Positions 15,336 to 22,924 are shown, counted from the first letter of the stretch. The stretch: 64,000 nucleotides of DNA from Prauserella shujinwangii (GCF_003001955.1 NZ_PVNH01000005.1:310001-374000), one strand, 5' to 3'. Numbers and translations: made by a program. Notes: a model not told the origin generated them from the sequence alone.

Positions 15336-15379
15336 ACCGACCCCTTCCCTTGTCCACTTCCGCAGGAAAGGACCCGGTC

Positions 15380-15853
15380 ATGAACCAGCAGTTCCCGGAC
15401 TTCACCCAGCCGCCGCAGGCGTTCCGGGCCAGCTTCGACGGCGACAGCAGCCACCCCGACGAGCTGGCCAACACGGTCACCGTCGAAGCGGTCACCAGCC
15501 ACGACCCCGCTGGCGAGCGCGAGAGCGAGCACGTCGACAGCGACATCCACGCCGACACCTACGGCGACCGCGAACTGGTCGAGATCGACACCAACTACGA
15601 GTCGACCCGGCCCGGGCCGCACCCAGTGCGGCTCAGCCGCACCCATGCGGTCGCACTCGCCGCCGCGGTACTGGAAGCCACCGAAGACACCTTCCACTAC
15701 ACCCGCTGCGGACGCCTCCGCCCCGACGCCGCCGCCGAACTCCTCCGCGCCCTGGACCACGTCGAGCACGCCCTAAACCAGCTGCGGGACCACGCCCTCC
15801 ACGACCTGCTCCTCGGCACCGGCCTGCGACCCCACAACACCGACAGGAGGTGA
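15380..15853 (+). CDS. Hypothetical acidic protein
   Basis: Encodes 157 residues from ATG 15380, with AGGAAAGGA upstream at a usable spacing. The first 85 residues are polar, acidic and probably disordered (ERESEHVDSDIHADTYGDRE). The rest is helical (RTHAVALAAAVLEATEDTF, then DAAAELLRALDHVEHALNQL). No membrane segment or known motif is seen. It heads a small run of genes (15380, 15859, 16041) that ends at a strong hairpin at 16129-16161. Confidence 0.6.
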   Translation: MNQQFPDFTQPPQAFRASFDGDSSHPDELANTVTVEAVTSHDPAGERESEHVDSDIHADTYGDRELVEIDTNYESTRPGPHPVRLSRTHAVALAAAVLEATEDTFHYTRCGRLRPDAAAELLRALDHVEHALNQLRDHALHDLLLGTGLRPHNTDRR

Positions 15854-15858
15854 CACCG

Positions 15859-15993
15859 ATGGCCAACACCAGACCGTGCGAAAGCTGCGGCGGCAGCCTC
15901 GCCGACCTGCCCGACAGCGCGACCACCTGCTCGGCGCAATGCGCCGAAGCCGCCTACCAACAGCACCGCGCCACCGAACTCGACCAGCGCTGA
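15859..15993 (+). CDS. Small zinc-ribbon-like protein (44 aa)
   Basis: Translates as a 44-residue protein beginning MANTRPCESCGGSLADLP, with a CxxC pair (C7, C10) and a second C-x3-C pair (TCSAQC), the pattern of a treble-clef or zinc-ribbon knuckle. A textbook AGGAGGT ribosome site (15845-15851) overlaps the previous stop codon and lies 7 bases before ATG 15859, which strongly supports translation despite its size. Partner and function are unknown; small zinc proteins of this kind can bind nucleic acids or proteins. Confidence 0.65.
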   Translation: MANTRPCESCGGSLADLPDSATTCSAQCAEAAYQQHRATELDQR

Positions 15994-16040
15994 GCACCCC
16001 AGCTCGCCCACCACCGCAGCGAGACGGGAGGTGAACCGCC

Positions 16041-16115
16041 ATGTGCCCCGAAGGCTGCTACATGCACTACCGCAACGGCCACTGGATCTGCTGCAAGTGC
16101 GGAACCACCAAGTGA
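16041..16115 (+). CDS. Tiny cysteine-rich peptide (24 aa)
   Basis: ATG 16041 is preceded by GGGAGGTGA, an excellent ribosome site, at 6 bases. The product is 24 residues with C2, C6, C17, C18 and C20 (MCPEGCYMHY... ending CCKCGTTK), so five cysteines and two histidines in 24 positions. That is compatible with one bound metal ion. The stop at 16113 is followed after 13 bases by a strong terminator hairpin, consistent with the last gene of a transcription unit. It is too short for confident homology. Confidence 0.5.
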   Translation: MCPEGCYMHYRNGHWICCKCGTTK

Positions 16116-16128
16116 CCACCACCGCCAA

Positions 16129-16161
16129 GGGGACGGGCCAGGGACTAGCTGGCCCGTCCCC
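16129..16161 (+). terminator. Strong hairpin terminator
   Basis: GGGGACGGGCCAG (16129-16141) pairs perfectly with CTGGCCCGTCCCC (16149-16161) around a 7-nt loop. There is no T tract, as is common for actinomycete terminators. It separates the small-protein genes from the convergent gene ending at 16241 and could stop transcription in both directions. Confidence 0.75.
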
Positions 16162-16240
16162 GAGACGACAGGTCTGGTGCCGGCCCACTTGCGGAGCGGG
16201 CGCGCGTTACACGAGAGGCGGCTACCATGCGCCGCAACTC

Positions 16241-17134
16241 TCAGCTCTGCGTGTATCGCCCCAGTAGCCCAGCGGTCGCTGCCAAGATTGCTTCGGCGTC
16301 GATGCGGCGCCACGTGAAGCCGTCTGTGGTGGTGTCGTCGTGGTGGGCGGCGTTGGTCATGCCTTTGACACTGTGGTAGATCGCTGCCCAGCGCTGGTCC
16401 TGGGTGCGCTTGTCGACCGGAAGAGCGGAAATGCTCTTGGCAGAGGGCAGCGACACCAGCCGGGAAACGTTCTCCAGCACCCTCCGGCAGGTGGCCACGC
16501 AATGTTCCCACTGCTGGTCGTGGAACTCGGCCCGCGCCTGGCGCAGCCGAGCAGCAGCTTGCGCCAGCGAGGCTGCGTCTTCGTCGGAGGCGGCTGGTGG
16601 CGGCGTGAGCGCTGAGTCAGTCAGCGGGCCAGGTACCCGGATAAGCAGGCTGACTTCCGTGCCCGCCTGGTCCAGCAGTTCAAGCCAGCGGCCGCGGGAG
16701 ATGCGGATCGACACCTCCTCGTTCGCCACGGGGTAGGCGTCGGCCAGTGGCGTCAGCAGCGTGCTTTGAAGCTTGAGGCGCAAGGCAACGTCGTCCAAGC
16801 CTCGGGCACGCTCCAGGGTGGTTAGCTGATCGTCGGTGAGCGAAAGGACCAGTTCCTCGCGCGTCGCGTAGCCGTGGAGGGTTATGACCTGAGGTTCTAG
16901 GCCTGTCAGCCAGCGGAAGGACGGCCGATCGGTCCAGACGCCCCCGGTGACAAGTGTCTGAGCGTTCCTCTCGGGATCTTGGGCGTCCAGCCAGGTACTG
17001 GTGACGTTGACCGGCAGGACCAGGCGGTGATTGGCCGTGCCGGGCGACAGGCGGGCCTCCTCGAAGGAGACATGGACCTGCCCCACGGGGCGGTAGTTGA
17101 AGGATGCCACGGTCACAGGAACAAGTGGTAGCAC
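16241..17134 (-). CDS. Unknown protein divergent from a putative restriction gene
   Basis: Encodes 297 residues from GTG 17134. The first about 170 residues look beta-rich (VHVSFEEARLSPGTANHRLV, LDAQDPERNAQTLVTGGV). The last about 90 are helical, with an R-x-x-LE pattern (HCVATCRRVLENVSRLV) and a C-terminal SVKGMTNAAHHDDTTTDGFT segment. That end resembles in layout the helical C-terminal domains (HEPN-like or abortive-infection type) of phage-defence and sensor proteins, but no catalytic motif is certain. It shares a 120-bp divergent promoter region with the SRA/nuclease gene, at the cargo end of the element. Confidence 0.6.
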   Translation of the reverse strand: MLPLVPVTVASFNYRPVGQVHVSFEEARLSPGTANHRLVLPVNVTSTWLDAQDPERNAQTLVTGGVWTDRPSFRWLTGLEPQVITLHGYATREELVLSLTDDQLTTLERARGLDDVALRLKLQSTLLTPLADAYPVANEEVSIRISRGRWLELLDQAGTEVSLLIRVPGPLTDSALTPPPAASDEDAASLAQAAARLRQARAEFHDQQWEHCVATCRRVLENVSRLVSLPSAKSISALPVDKRTQDQRWAAIYHSVKGMTNAAHHDDTTTDGFTWRRIDAEAILAATAGLLGRYTQS

Positions 17135-17229
17135 GGGCCCACGGCGGTCCGCACCGAAGCCCGATTGAACCCGAGTCGGGGATCGTCCGTCGCGGACACA
17201 ACTCCGCGACGACCAGCTACGCCGCCCAT

Positions 17230-17253
17230 TTTAGGGTAAATTGGACACCTAAA
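17230..17253 (+). promoter_or_regulatory. AT-rich inverted repeat at the start of the putative restriction gene
   Basis: TTTAGG (17230-17235) and CCTAAA (17248-17253) form an inverted repeat around GTAAATTGGACA, directly before ATG 17255. It is a strikingly AT-rich patch in GC-rich DNA, and its position would let a bound protein block transcription or translation of a potentially toxic nuclease. TAAATT within it could serve as a -10 box for a very short leader. This is inference from position. Confidence 0.4.
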
Positions 17254-17254
17254 C

Positions 17255-18169
17255 ATGGGGGTACGAATGCTGGCTGGACTACAGGCGGGTGACCGGCTTC
17301 GGCGGCGTGAGGTGCACGAGCGCTTCGGAGGGCGGCAGCAGGGCGGTATCGGGCCCTCGACGAAGGCGCCGGTGGTGTTGTTCTTCACCGATCCGGCCAA
17401 GGGGCATCAGCACGGCTACTACGACGGCTGGGACAGTGAGGGCTACTTCCACTACGTCGGGGAAGGCCAGCGCGGCGACCAGCAGCTCACCCAAGGCAAC
17501 AAGGCCATCCTCAACCACCAGGACGATGGTCGGTCACTGGAAGGCTTCGTTGCCGACGGGACGACCGTGACCTATCTCGGCGAGTTCGCCCTGGTTGAGC
17601 ACTATTTCACCGATGCCCACGAGACCGGCGATCCAGACACGCTGCGTCAGGTCGTGGTGTTTAAGCTCCGTCCGGCTGCGGATGTGCCGGTGGAGCTGCC
17701 CAGTCTGCCGATCAGCCCGCAGTCGCAGCCCCGTGTGGACCGCGTGCCTGTCGAAGAACAGCACACCGAACGGTCCTTTGTCAGCCCTGACCGCGAGCCG
17801 TATGAACTCGAGCGACGGGAAGCCAGCCTGGTCCGCCGCTACCGCCTCTACCTTCACCGCCGCGGACACGACGTTGACCGGCTCCGTCTCGTACCGCCAG
17901 GGGAGTCCCGCCCGCTCTACACCGACCTCTGGGACGAGACTGACAAGGAGTTGATCGAAGCCAAAGGCACCGTCACCCGCGACAGCCTCCGGTTCGCGGT
18001 CGGACAACTGCTGGACTACCGCCGCTTCGCCGACGCCAACACCCTCGCAGTCCTCCTGCCGTCACGGCCCCGCCCCGACCTCCTCCGCTACCTGCACGAG
18101 CTCGGTATCAGCGTCATCTACCCGAACGGCGACGACTGGAGCCGCGCTGACCCGGCGACAAGTGGCTAG
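17255..18169 (+). CDS. Putative type IV restriction enzyme: ScoMcrA-like SRA domain plus PD-(D/E)XK nuclease
   Basis: Encodes 304 residues from ATG 17255 (ATG 17267 possible). The N-terminal half (about 5-150) resembles ScoMcrA-like SRA modified-base-binding domains: REVHERFGGRQQGGI, VVLFFTDPAKGHQHGYYDGW, then FHYVGEGQRGDQQLTQGNKA. The C-terminal part (about 195-295) has the PD-(D/E)XK nuclease pattern, with DLWDE followed by ELIEAKG and FAVGQLLDYRRF. The combination predicts an enzyme that cuts DNA bearing modified bases. It is the last gene before the right att repeat, the usual place for cargo. The exact modification recognised cannot be read. Confidence 0.75.
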   Translation: MGVRMLAGLQAGDRLRRREVHERFGGRQQGGIGPSTKAPVVLFFTDPAKGHQHGYYDGWDSEGYFHYVGEGQRGDQQLTQGNKAILNHQDDGRSLEGFVADGTTVTYLGEFALVEHYFTDAHETGDPDTLRQVVVFKLRPAADVPVELPSLPISPQSQPRVDRVPVEEQHTERSFVSPDREPYELERREASLVRRYRLYLHRRGHDVDRLRLVPPGESRPLYTDLWDETDKELIEAKGTVTRDSLRFAVGQLLDYRRFADANTLAVLLPSRPRPDLLRYLHELGISVIYPNGDDWSRADPATSG

Positions 18170-18261
18170 CCAACTACCGGAAATTGCCGGCGCGCGTGGA
18201 GCCGCGTCAAGGTCGCCGATCTAGGCAACAGCCGTGATGGACGCATGTCCCAGCCACACGG

Positions 18262-18283
18262 GATGGGACCCAACATGGGTGCG
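18262..18283 (+). repeat. Subterminal 22-bp repeat, right copy
   Basis: Matches 1707-1728 at 20 of 22 positions, in the same orientation; only the two central bases differ (AC instead of CG). It ends 94 bp before the right att repeat. The pairing of one copy near each end, inside the element, fits arm-type binding sites for the integrase or excisionase. Confidence 0.6.
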
Positions 18284-18377
18284 AAACACAGTCAGTCGAG
18301 TGCAAATCCGCCGGAGTAGACAACGGCACCACCGCTCCGGCCAGCACTATTCGGGCAGTTCGGGTGGCAGCGGCGCA

Positions 18378-18424
18378 TTTGCAAGGCGGAGGTCAGGGGT
18401 TCGATTCCCCTCAGCTCCACCCAG
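18378..18424 (+). repeat. attR: 47-bp core repeat, distal end
   Basis: Identical to 1615-1661. It contains only the 3' part of tRNA-Ala, without the D arm or 5' acceptor strand, so it is not a functional tRNA. Sequence beyond 18424 is the original downstream flank of the chromosomal tRNA-Ala. The 18170-18377 stretch before it contains the right subterminal repeat and no gene. Confidence 0.93.
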
Positions 18425-18625
18425 GCTGAACTGGTGATCTCGCGGCAAGTCGCTTCGCCTTCGTGGAGTGACGGAAGCCAGTGGCGGTAGCCAGATCTTT
18501 CTCGACGGCAGAGCGGCTCTCGCTCGAATCGTCGACGCGTGCGGGCAGTTTCATGGAGTCGATCGGCCGAGCCGAGAGACGTCGACATCGCGTGTAGTGG
18601 CTGACCAGGCGGGTACCAGTGGGAG

Positions 18626-19294
18626 GTGGAGGTTTCCGCCGCCGCGGGCGCGGCACTGGGCGGCGTTTTCGGGACGGTCGCCCGGTTGAGGCATGGCAAG
18701 CCGCTGCACCCACGGGGCAGGGTGTACGACGCGGTGCTTCGCCGGACCGGCTCTTCCGAGCCGTGGGGTGCGGAGTGGCTGGACGCTCCGGGCGAGCACC
18801 ATGCTCTCGTCCGCTTCTCGCGGGCTGCCGGCCTGCCCCGGCCGTTGCCTGACGTGCTCGGCCTCGCTCTCACGTTCAACGGGCCCGCCGGCGACCGCCA
18901 CGATCTCCTGCTCGCCACCACGGGCCTGCGGCCGGGAGCTCGGTTCGTACTGCTGCCTCGCCGCCACCTGTTCGCGGTGCCGTACGGCTCCCTCCTGCCC
19001 TACCGGGCGCCGCGAGGGCTGGTGCTGCTCGCCGCCGTGCCGATGGCCGCGGTGGCTGGCGACACCACGTTCCGGTTACTCGCCGCCTCGCCGGTCGGCC
19101 GGTGGAGGGAGTTCGCGACGGTGGACATAGCCGGACACAGGTTCCCCGCGCCGGACCAGGCGATCCGCTTCGACCCGGTGCGTCATCCTCTCCCGGGGCT
19201 CACCTGGCCACCGGCGTTGTCGAGAGTTCGCGAGCCCGCGTACGCGGTCGCGCGCGCGGCGGCGCCGCGTCTCGGCCAGTCGCGCGGGCACTGA
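18626..19294 (+). CDS. Catalase-fold-like protein
   Basis: Encodes 222 residues from GTG 18626. The motif HALVRFSRAAGLPRPLPDVL and the following LALTFNGPAGDRHDLLLAT resemble the strand order of the catalase core (VRFS..G, then a Phe/Lys-type strand). I do not see a usable heme ligand set, and the protein is less than half the length of a catalase. Short proteins of this kind in actinomycetes are often labelled phosphodiesterase without proof. It is the first chromosomal gene after the right att site; a GGGAGG-type ribosome site overlaps the start. Confidence 0.55.
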   Translation: MEVSAAAGAALGGVFGTVARLRHGKPLHPRGRVYDAVLRRTGSSEPWGAEWLDAPGEHHALVRFSRAAGLPRPLPDVLGLALTFNGPAGDRHDLLLATTGLRPGARFVLLPRRHLFAVPYGSLLPYRAPRGLVLLAAVPMAAVAGDTTFRLLAASPVGRWREFATVDIAGHRFPAPDQAIRFDPVRHPLPGLTWPPALSRVREPAYAVARAAAPRLGQSRGH

Positions 19295-19310
19295 TACGCC
19301 GTACTCCGGG

Positions 19311-20399
19311 TCAGTCGCTCGCCACGCGGGTGAGGAAGAAGTCGCGCACGTGCTCGGCGAGCAGGTCCGGCACCTCCATCGCGGCGAAGTGGCCGCCGCG
19401 TTCGAACTCCGACCAGTGCCTGACGTCGTACAGCCGCTCGGCCAGTGGTCTCACCGACTGCGTGATGTCGTGCGGGAGTACCGCCACGCCGATCGGTACC
19501 GGGCACGGTTCGATCCGCCGCGGAGCGTCGTGGTGCAGCCGTGCCGAGGAGGCCGCCGTGGCGGTCAGCCAGTACAGCGAGATGTCGGTGAGCATCCGCT
19601 CGTCGTCGATCGGCGTGCGGGGATCCGTCCACTGCGCGAAGCGCTCGGCGATCCACGCCAGCTGGCCGACCGGTGAGTCGGTCAGCGCGTAGCCGATGGT
19701 CTGCGGGGTGGCGGCCTGCAGAGCCTGGTACGGTGGGCGGTTCGCCATCAGCTGCCTGACCTTGTCCAGCCGCGCTTCGTCCGCTTCGGACAGTGCGATG
19801 TCGGCGTCCGGGACCGGCCGGGTCGGCAGGTAGTTGACGTGCACTCCGACGACCTGCTCGGGTGCCACCGCGCCGAGCGCCATCGAGATGCCCGAGCCGA
19901 AGTCGCCGCCCTGCGCGCCGTAGCGTTCGTACCCGAGGCGGCGCATCAGCTCGGCCCAGGCCCGTGCGATCCGGACGATGTCCCAGCCGCGCTCGTGGGT
20001 CGGCCCGGAGAAGCCGTAGCCCGGGATGGACGGGATGACCAGGTGGAAGTCGCGCGAAAGCGGCTCGATCACGTCGAGGAACTCCAGGAACGAACCGGGC
20101 CAGCCGTGGGTGAGGACCAGCGCGAGCGCGTCCGGTTTCGCGGACCGGACGTGGACGAAGTGGATGTTCTGGCCGTCGATCTCGGTGGTGAAGTGCGGCA
20201 GCTCGTTGAGCTCGGCCTCGTGCGCGCGCCAGTCGTAGCCGGTGCGCCAGTACTCGGCCAGCTCCTTGAGCCGCGCCAGTGGGAAGCCGTAGTCCCATCC
20301 GGCGTCGGCGACCTCGTTGGGCCAGCGGGTGCGGGTGAGCCGGTCGTTCAGGTCGTCGAGGTCGGCCTGGGGGATGTCGATGCGGAACGGCTTGATCAT
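19311..20399 (-). CDS. Epoxide hydrolase (alpha/beta-hydrolase, EHN-type)
   Basis: Encodes 362 residues from ATG 20399, with GGAG upstream. The N-terminal EHN region ([20 protein letters not shown]) leads into an alpha/beta hydrolase with oxyanion motif [11 protein letters not shown], nucleophile Asp in [11 protein letters not shown] and catalytic His in [11 protein letters not shown]. These are the hallmarks of bacterial epoxide hydrolases related to the juvenile-hormone/microsomal type. Substrate is unknown. The promoter carries overlapping palindromes typical of a TetR-family operator, so expression is probably induced by a small molecule. Confidence 0.9.
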   Translation of the reverse strand: MIKPFRIDIPQADLDDLNDRLTRTRWPNEVADAGWDYGFPLARLKELAEYWRTGYDWRAHEAELNELPHFTTEIDGQNIHFVHVRSAKPDALALVLTHGWPGSFLEFLDVIEPLSRDFHLVIPSIPGYGFSGPTHERGWDIVRIARAWAELMRRLGYERYGAQGGDFGSGISMALGAVAPEQVVGVHVNYLPTRPVPDADIALSEADEARLDKVRQLMANRPPYQALQAATPQTIGYALTDSPVGQLAWIAERFAQWTDPRTPIDDERMLTDISLYWLTATAASSARLHHDAPRRIEPCPVPIGVAVLPHDITQSVRPLAERLYDVRHWSEFERGGHFAAMEVPDLLAEHVRDFFLTRVASD

Positions 20400-20423
20400 G
20401 GTCTCAACTCCACGGCGAAAAAC

Positions 20424-20466
20424 GTTGGTGACACCAACATTACCACGCTCGTTGGTAAGTCCAACG
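20424..20466 (-). promoter_or_regulatory. Palindromic operators before the epoxide hydrolase gene
   Basis: GTTGGTGACACCAAC (20424-20438) is a perfect palindrome with 7-bp arms. CGTTGG/CCAACG (20450-20466) is a second inverted pair with 5-bp spacing, and TTACCA/TGGTAA (20440-20457) overlaps both. The shared GTTGG half-site and dyad symmetry suggest binding by a dimeric repressor, probably TetR type. No such regulator gene is adjacent, so it may be encoded elsewhere. Confidence 0.7.
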
Positions 20467-20515
20467 ATCCGTTTCCGCACGACCTGACGGCACGGCCCTG
20501 TTAACGTCCGCCGCC

Positions 20516-20720
20516 GTGCCCTGGTACGAGCGGTTCTTCGGCCGTCCGGCCTCGTTCCAGGCCACCGAGACGGAGCGGTGTGGGAACTGGCGGAGGGTCG
20601 GTGGGTGTACAACCGCACGAGCGGGAGGCCTACGACAACGGCGCGCGAAAGGCGATCTACCGCGATCCGGACGGCAACGCGACCGGGGCAAGCCTGGGCA
20701 CCGCGGTCCGGTTGACCCGC
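20516..20720 (+). pseudogene. Remnant of a VOC (glyoxalase/bleomycin-resistance fold) gene
   Basis: Forward-strand fragments in different frames together look like a VOC protein. [20 protein letters not shown] reads from 20516. After one missing base the next frame gives [12 protein letters not shown] third frame then gives [19 protein letters not shown], the characteristic C-terminal VOC strand, but the middle of the domain (about 40-60 residues) is missing. The frameshift and deletion make it non-functional. It lies between the palindromic promoter region and the convergent sigma-factor gene. Confidence 0.65.
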
Positions 20721-22007
20721 TCAGCCGAGATCGGCGAGCTTGCGCTCCAGCACCGATCGCTCGCGCTCGTTGCGGCACAGCTCCGCGGCGCGTTCCAGCT
20801 CGCCGCGGGCCTCGTCGGTGCGGCCCAGCCGGACGAGCAGTTCCCCGCGAACGCTCGGCAGCAGATGCGACTGCGCCAGCGCGTCGCTCGTCACCAGCTC
20901 GTCCACGATCGGCAGCGCGGCAGCAGGTCCCTGGGCCATGGAGACCGCCACCGCGCGGTTGAGGTCGACCACCGGTGACGGCGCGAGCCTGCCGAGCGCC
21001 TCGTAGAGCAACACGATCCGGTCCCAGTTCGTCGCCTCGACGGACGGGGCGACGGCGTGACATTCGGCGATCGCCGCCTGCAGGCCGTACGCGCCGAGGC
21101 CCCGGCCCATCCGCTCGGCGTGGGCGAGGGCGGCCCGGCCCCGGCGGATCGCGGACCGGTCCCAGCGGCGGCGGTCCTGGTGCTCCAGCAGCACCGGCTC
21201 CCCGTCCGGCCCGATGCGGGCGGGGAAGCGCGCCGCGGTCAGCTCGAGCAGCGCGAGCAGGCCGTGGACCTCGGGCTCGTCCGGCACCAGCCGGGCCAGC
21301 ACCCGCGCGAGCCGTTGCGCCTCGCCCGCGAGGTCGAACCGCAGCAGATCCTCACCCGAGCTGGCCGAGGACCCTTCGGTGAAGATCAGGTAGACCACGT
21401 TGAGCACCGAGCCGAGCCGGGCCTTCCGCTCCTCGGCCGTGGGTACCGCGAACGGCACCTTGGCCGCCCCGAGGGTCTTCTTCGCCCTGGTGATCCGGGC
21501 CTGCACGGTCGCGGTCGGGACGAGGAACGCCTTGGCGATCTCGTCGCTCGTCAGACCGCCGACCACGCGAAGGGTGAGTGCCACCCGTGCCTCCCGCGAC
21601 AGCACCGGATGGCAGGAGACGAACATCAACGCGAGCACGTCGTCGTCGATCTGATCCGGGTCCCACAGCACGTCCTCGGTGTCCCCGGCCGGAGCGGCCG
21701 GCGCGCTCCCCGAGAGGACGCCGCCCTCGCCCAGGTCGCGGGCAAGGGCGGCGTACCTCTCGTCGAGGGCGGAGCGCCTGCGGAACGCGTCGATCGCGCG
21801 GCGCCTGCCGACCGTGAGCAACCACCCGGCCGGGTTGCGCGGCACACCTTCCCTCGGCCAGGTCACGAGGGCCTCCGCCAGTGCCTCCTGGGCCAGGTCC
21901 TCGGCCAGCGCGAAGTCACTGGTGTACCGCGCGAGCGCACCGACGATCCGCGCGGACTCGATCCGCCAGACCGCGGCGACGGCCTCCCGGCCGGTGGGGT
22001 CGGTCAT
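20721..22007 (-). CDS. ECF RNA polymerase sigma factor, ECF42-like with C-terminal DUF6596/TPR-like extension
   Basis: Encodes 428 residues, more than twice a minimal ECF factor. Region 2 (SDFALAEDLAQEALAEALVTW) and region 4 (LRVVGGLTSDEIAKAFLVPT) are clear within the first 185 residues. They are followed by a long helical extension (VLNVVYLIFTEG, then LLRFDLAGEAQRLARVL, then LPSVRGELLVRLGRTDEARG). This layout and the YCII partner gene immediately upstream identify the ECF42 group, which lacks an anti-sigma factor and is thought to be controlled through its extension. It would direct transcription of its own YCII-type genes. Confidence 0.88.
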   Translation of the reverse strand: MTDPTGREAVAAVWRIESARIVGALARYTSDFALAEDLAQEALAEALVTWPREGVPRNPAGWLLTVGRRRAIDAFRRRSALDERYAALARDLGEGGVLSGSAPAAPAGDTEDVLWDPDQIDDDVLALMFVSCHPVLSREARVALTLRVVGGLTSDEIAKAFLVPTATVQARITRAKKTLGAAKVPFAVPTAEERKARLGSVLNVVYLIFTEGSSASSGEDLLRFDLAGEAQRLARVLARLVPDEPEVHGLLALLELTAARFPARIGPDGEPVLLEHQDRRRWDRSAIRRGRAALAHAERMGRGLGAYGLQAAIAECHAVAPSVEATNWDRIVLLYEALGRLAPSPVVDLNRAVAVSMAQGPAAALPIVDELVTSDALAQSHLLPSVRGELLVRLGRTDEARGELERAAELCRNERERSVLERKLADLG

Positions 22008-22022
22008 CTCCGCATCACCCGA

Positions 22023-22442
22023 TCAGAGCTGGCCGGTGGCTTCCCGCCACGCCCGCTCCTTCTGGATCCACTCGTTGTCCTGGGGAAACTCGTCGATCGT
22101 GGTGACCCGGCGGATCTCCGTCTTGAAGCCGGGGCCGGTGATCGGCGAACGCTTCGCCCACTCGACGGCCTCCTCCTTCGAGGAGACGTTGAGGATGTAG
22201 AAGCCGCCGAACAGCTCCTTGGTCTCGCCGTAGGGGCCGTCGGTGACCACCGGCGTCTCCGACGAGTGGTCGACGACCACGCCCTCGGACGCGTCGGCGA
22301 GCCCTTCCGCGGCGACCAGCACGCCGGCCCGGATCAGCTCCTGGTTGTACTTGCCGACGGTCTCGATCATCTCGTTGAAGTCGACGTTCCCCATGTTCGC
22401 GAAGGCCTCGTCGGTGGCGCGCATGATCAGCATGTACTTCAT
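22023..22442 (-). CDS. YCII/DGPF-domain protein
   Basis: Encodes 139 residues from ATG 22442. It begins MKYMLIMRATDEAF and carries TDGPYGETKELFGGFYIL, the DGPF motif of YCII-related proteins that accompany ECF42 sigma factors. The fold is a ferredoxin-like dimer; no enzyme activity is established. The stop lies 15 bp before the sigma-factor ATG and both are on the reverse strand, so they form one operon with this gene first. Confidence 0.88.
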   Translation of the reverse strand: MKYMLIMRATDEAFANMGNVDFNEMIETVGKYNQELIRAGVLVAAEGLADASEGVVVDHSSETPVVTDGPYGETKELFGGFYILNVSSKEEAVEWAKRSPITGPGFKTEIRRVTTIDEFPQDNEWIQKERAWREATGQL

Positions 22443-22612
22443 GGTGTGAGTCTCCCTCAGTGTTTCCGGGTCCTTCTCCGACCCTCTCGCCCCAAGGTCG
22501 AACGAGTGGAGGCGGGGATCGACACGGCGTCGGAATTTTTTTCCGAAGACGTGTGCGGCGGACGAACTGCCTGGTGGGGAACGGATGCGGCGCCCGGTGC
22601 GTCGACAGGGGC

Positions 22613-22924
22613 ATGAACGGCTACACGGCACGGCTCGGTGAGTTGCGCTCCGCCGCGTCCGCTTCGCGATCCGCGGCCGAGCAGGTGACGGGCGTCGACC
22701 TCGCCGCCGCCCTGGCCGGTGCGGGTGAGGCGATGCCGGGAGCACGGAGCGTCCGCTCGTTCGAGACGCTGGGCGACGCCTGGCGAGCGGACCTGGACGA
22801 CTGGGTTCGCCGAGCCCAGCGGTTCGCCGACGGGCTCGACGTGGCCGCCGACAGCTACCGCCGGGACGACGACCAGGTCGCCGAGGACCTGGGTGCGGGC
22901 ACCGGGCGCGGGAGGGCGGAGTGA
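22613..22924 (+). CDS. Small helical type VII secretion-like protein (EspC/WXG100-related)
   Basis: Encodes 103 residues, all-helical in appearance: an N-terminal helix MNGYTARLGELRSAASASRS, a turn, then a second helix WRADLDDWVRRAQRFADGL ending in AADSYRRDDDQVAE. The Y-x3-D/E signal of ESX substrates is present as YRRDD. Size and architecture match ESX secretion-associated proteins. The gene is followed directly (no gap) by a hydrolase gene whose N-terminus has the same helical organisation. Confidence 0.6.
   Translation: MNGYTARLGELRSAASASRSAAEQVTGVDLAAALAGAGEAMPGARSVRSFETLGDAWRADLDDWVRRAQRFADGLDVAADSYRRDDDQVAEDLGAGTGRGRAE

Larger units (their letters stand above)
1615..18424. mobile_element. 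Integrative mobilizable/conjugative element in tRNA-Ala (about 16.8 kb)
   Basis: Two copies of a 47-bp perfect direct repeat (1615-1661 and 18378-18424), equal to the anticodon loop through the 3' end of tRNA-Ala, bound 16,763 bp. The left boundary is followed by a tyrosine integrase, the usual arrangement for tRNA-targeting elements. Cargo and transfer genes include HAD/GntR, an excisionase-like HTH protein, a coupling protein, an SsgA-like protein, a DUF2637-like membrane protein, a MobF relaxase, two tiny Cys-rich proteins, and a putative restriction enzyme beside the right end. No FtsK-like TraB, RepSA or VirB4-type genes are seen, so it is not a classical pSAM2-type element. Boundaries are seen directly; transfer ability is inferred. 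Confidence 0.92.

Noticed and set aside
18378-18424. Possible second tRNA-Ala gene
   Set aside because: Only the part from the anticodon loop to the 3' end is present; the 5' acceptor strand and D arm are missing, so it is an attachment-site copy.
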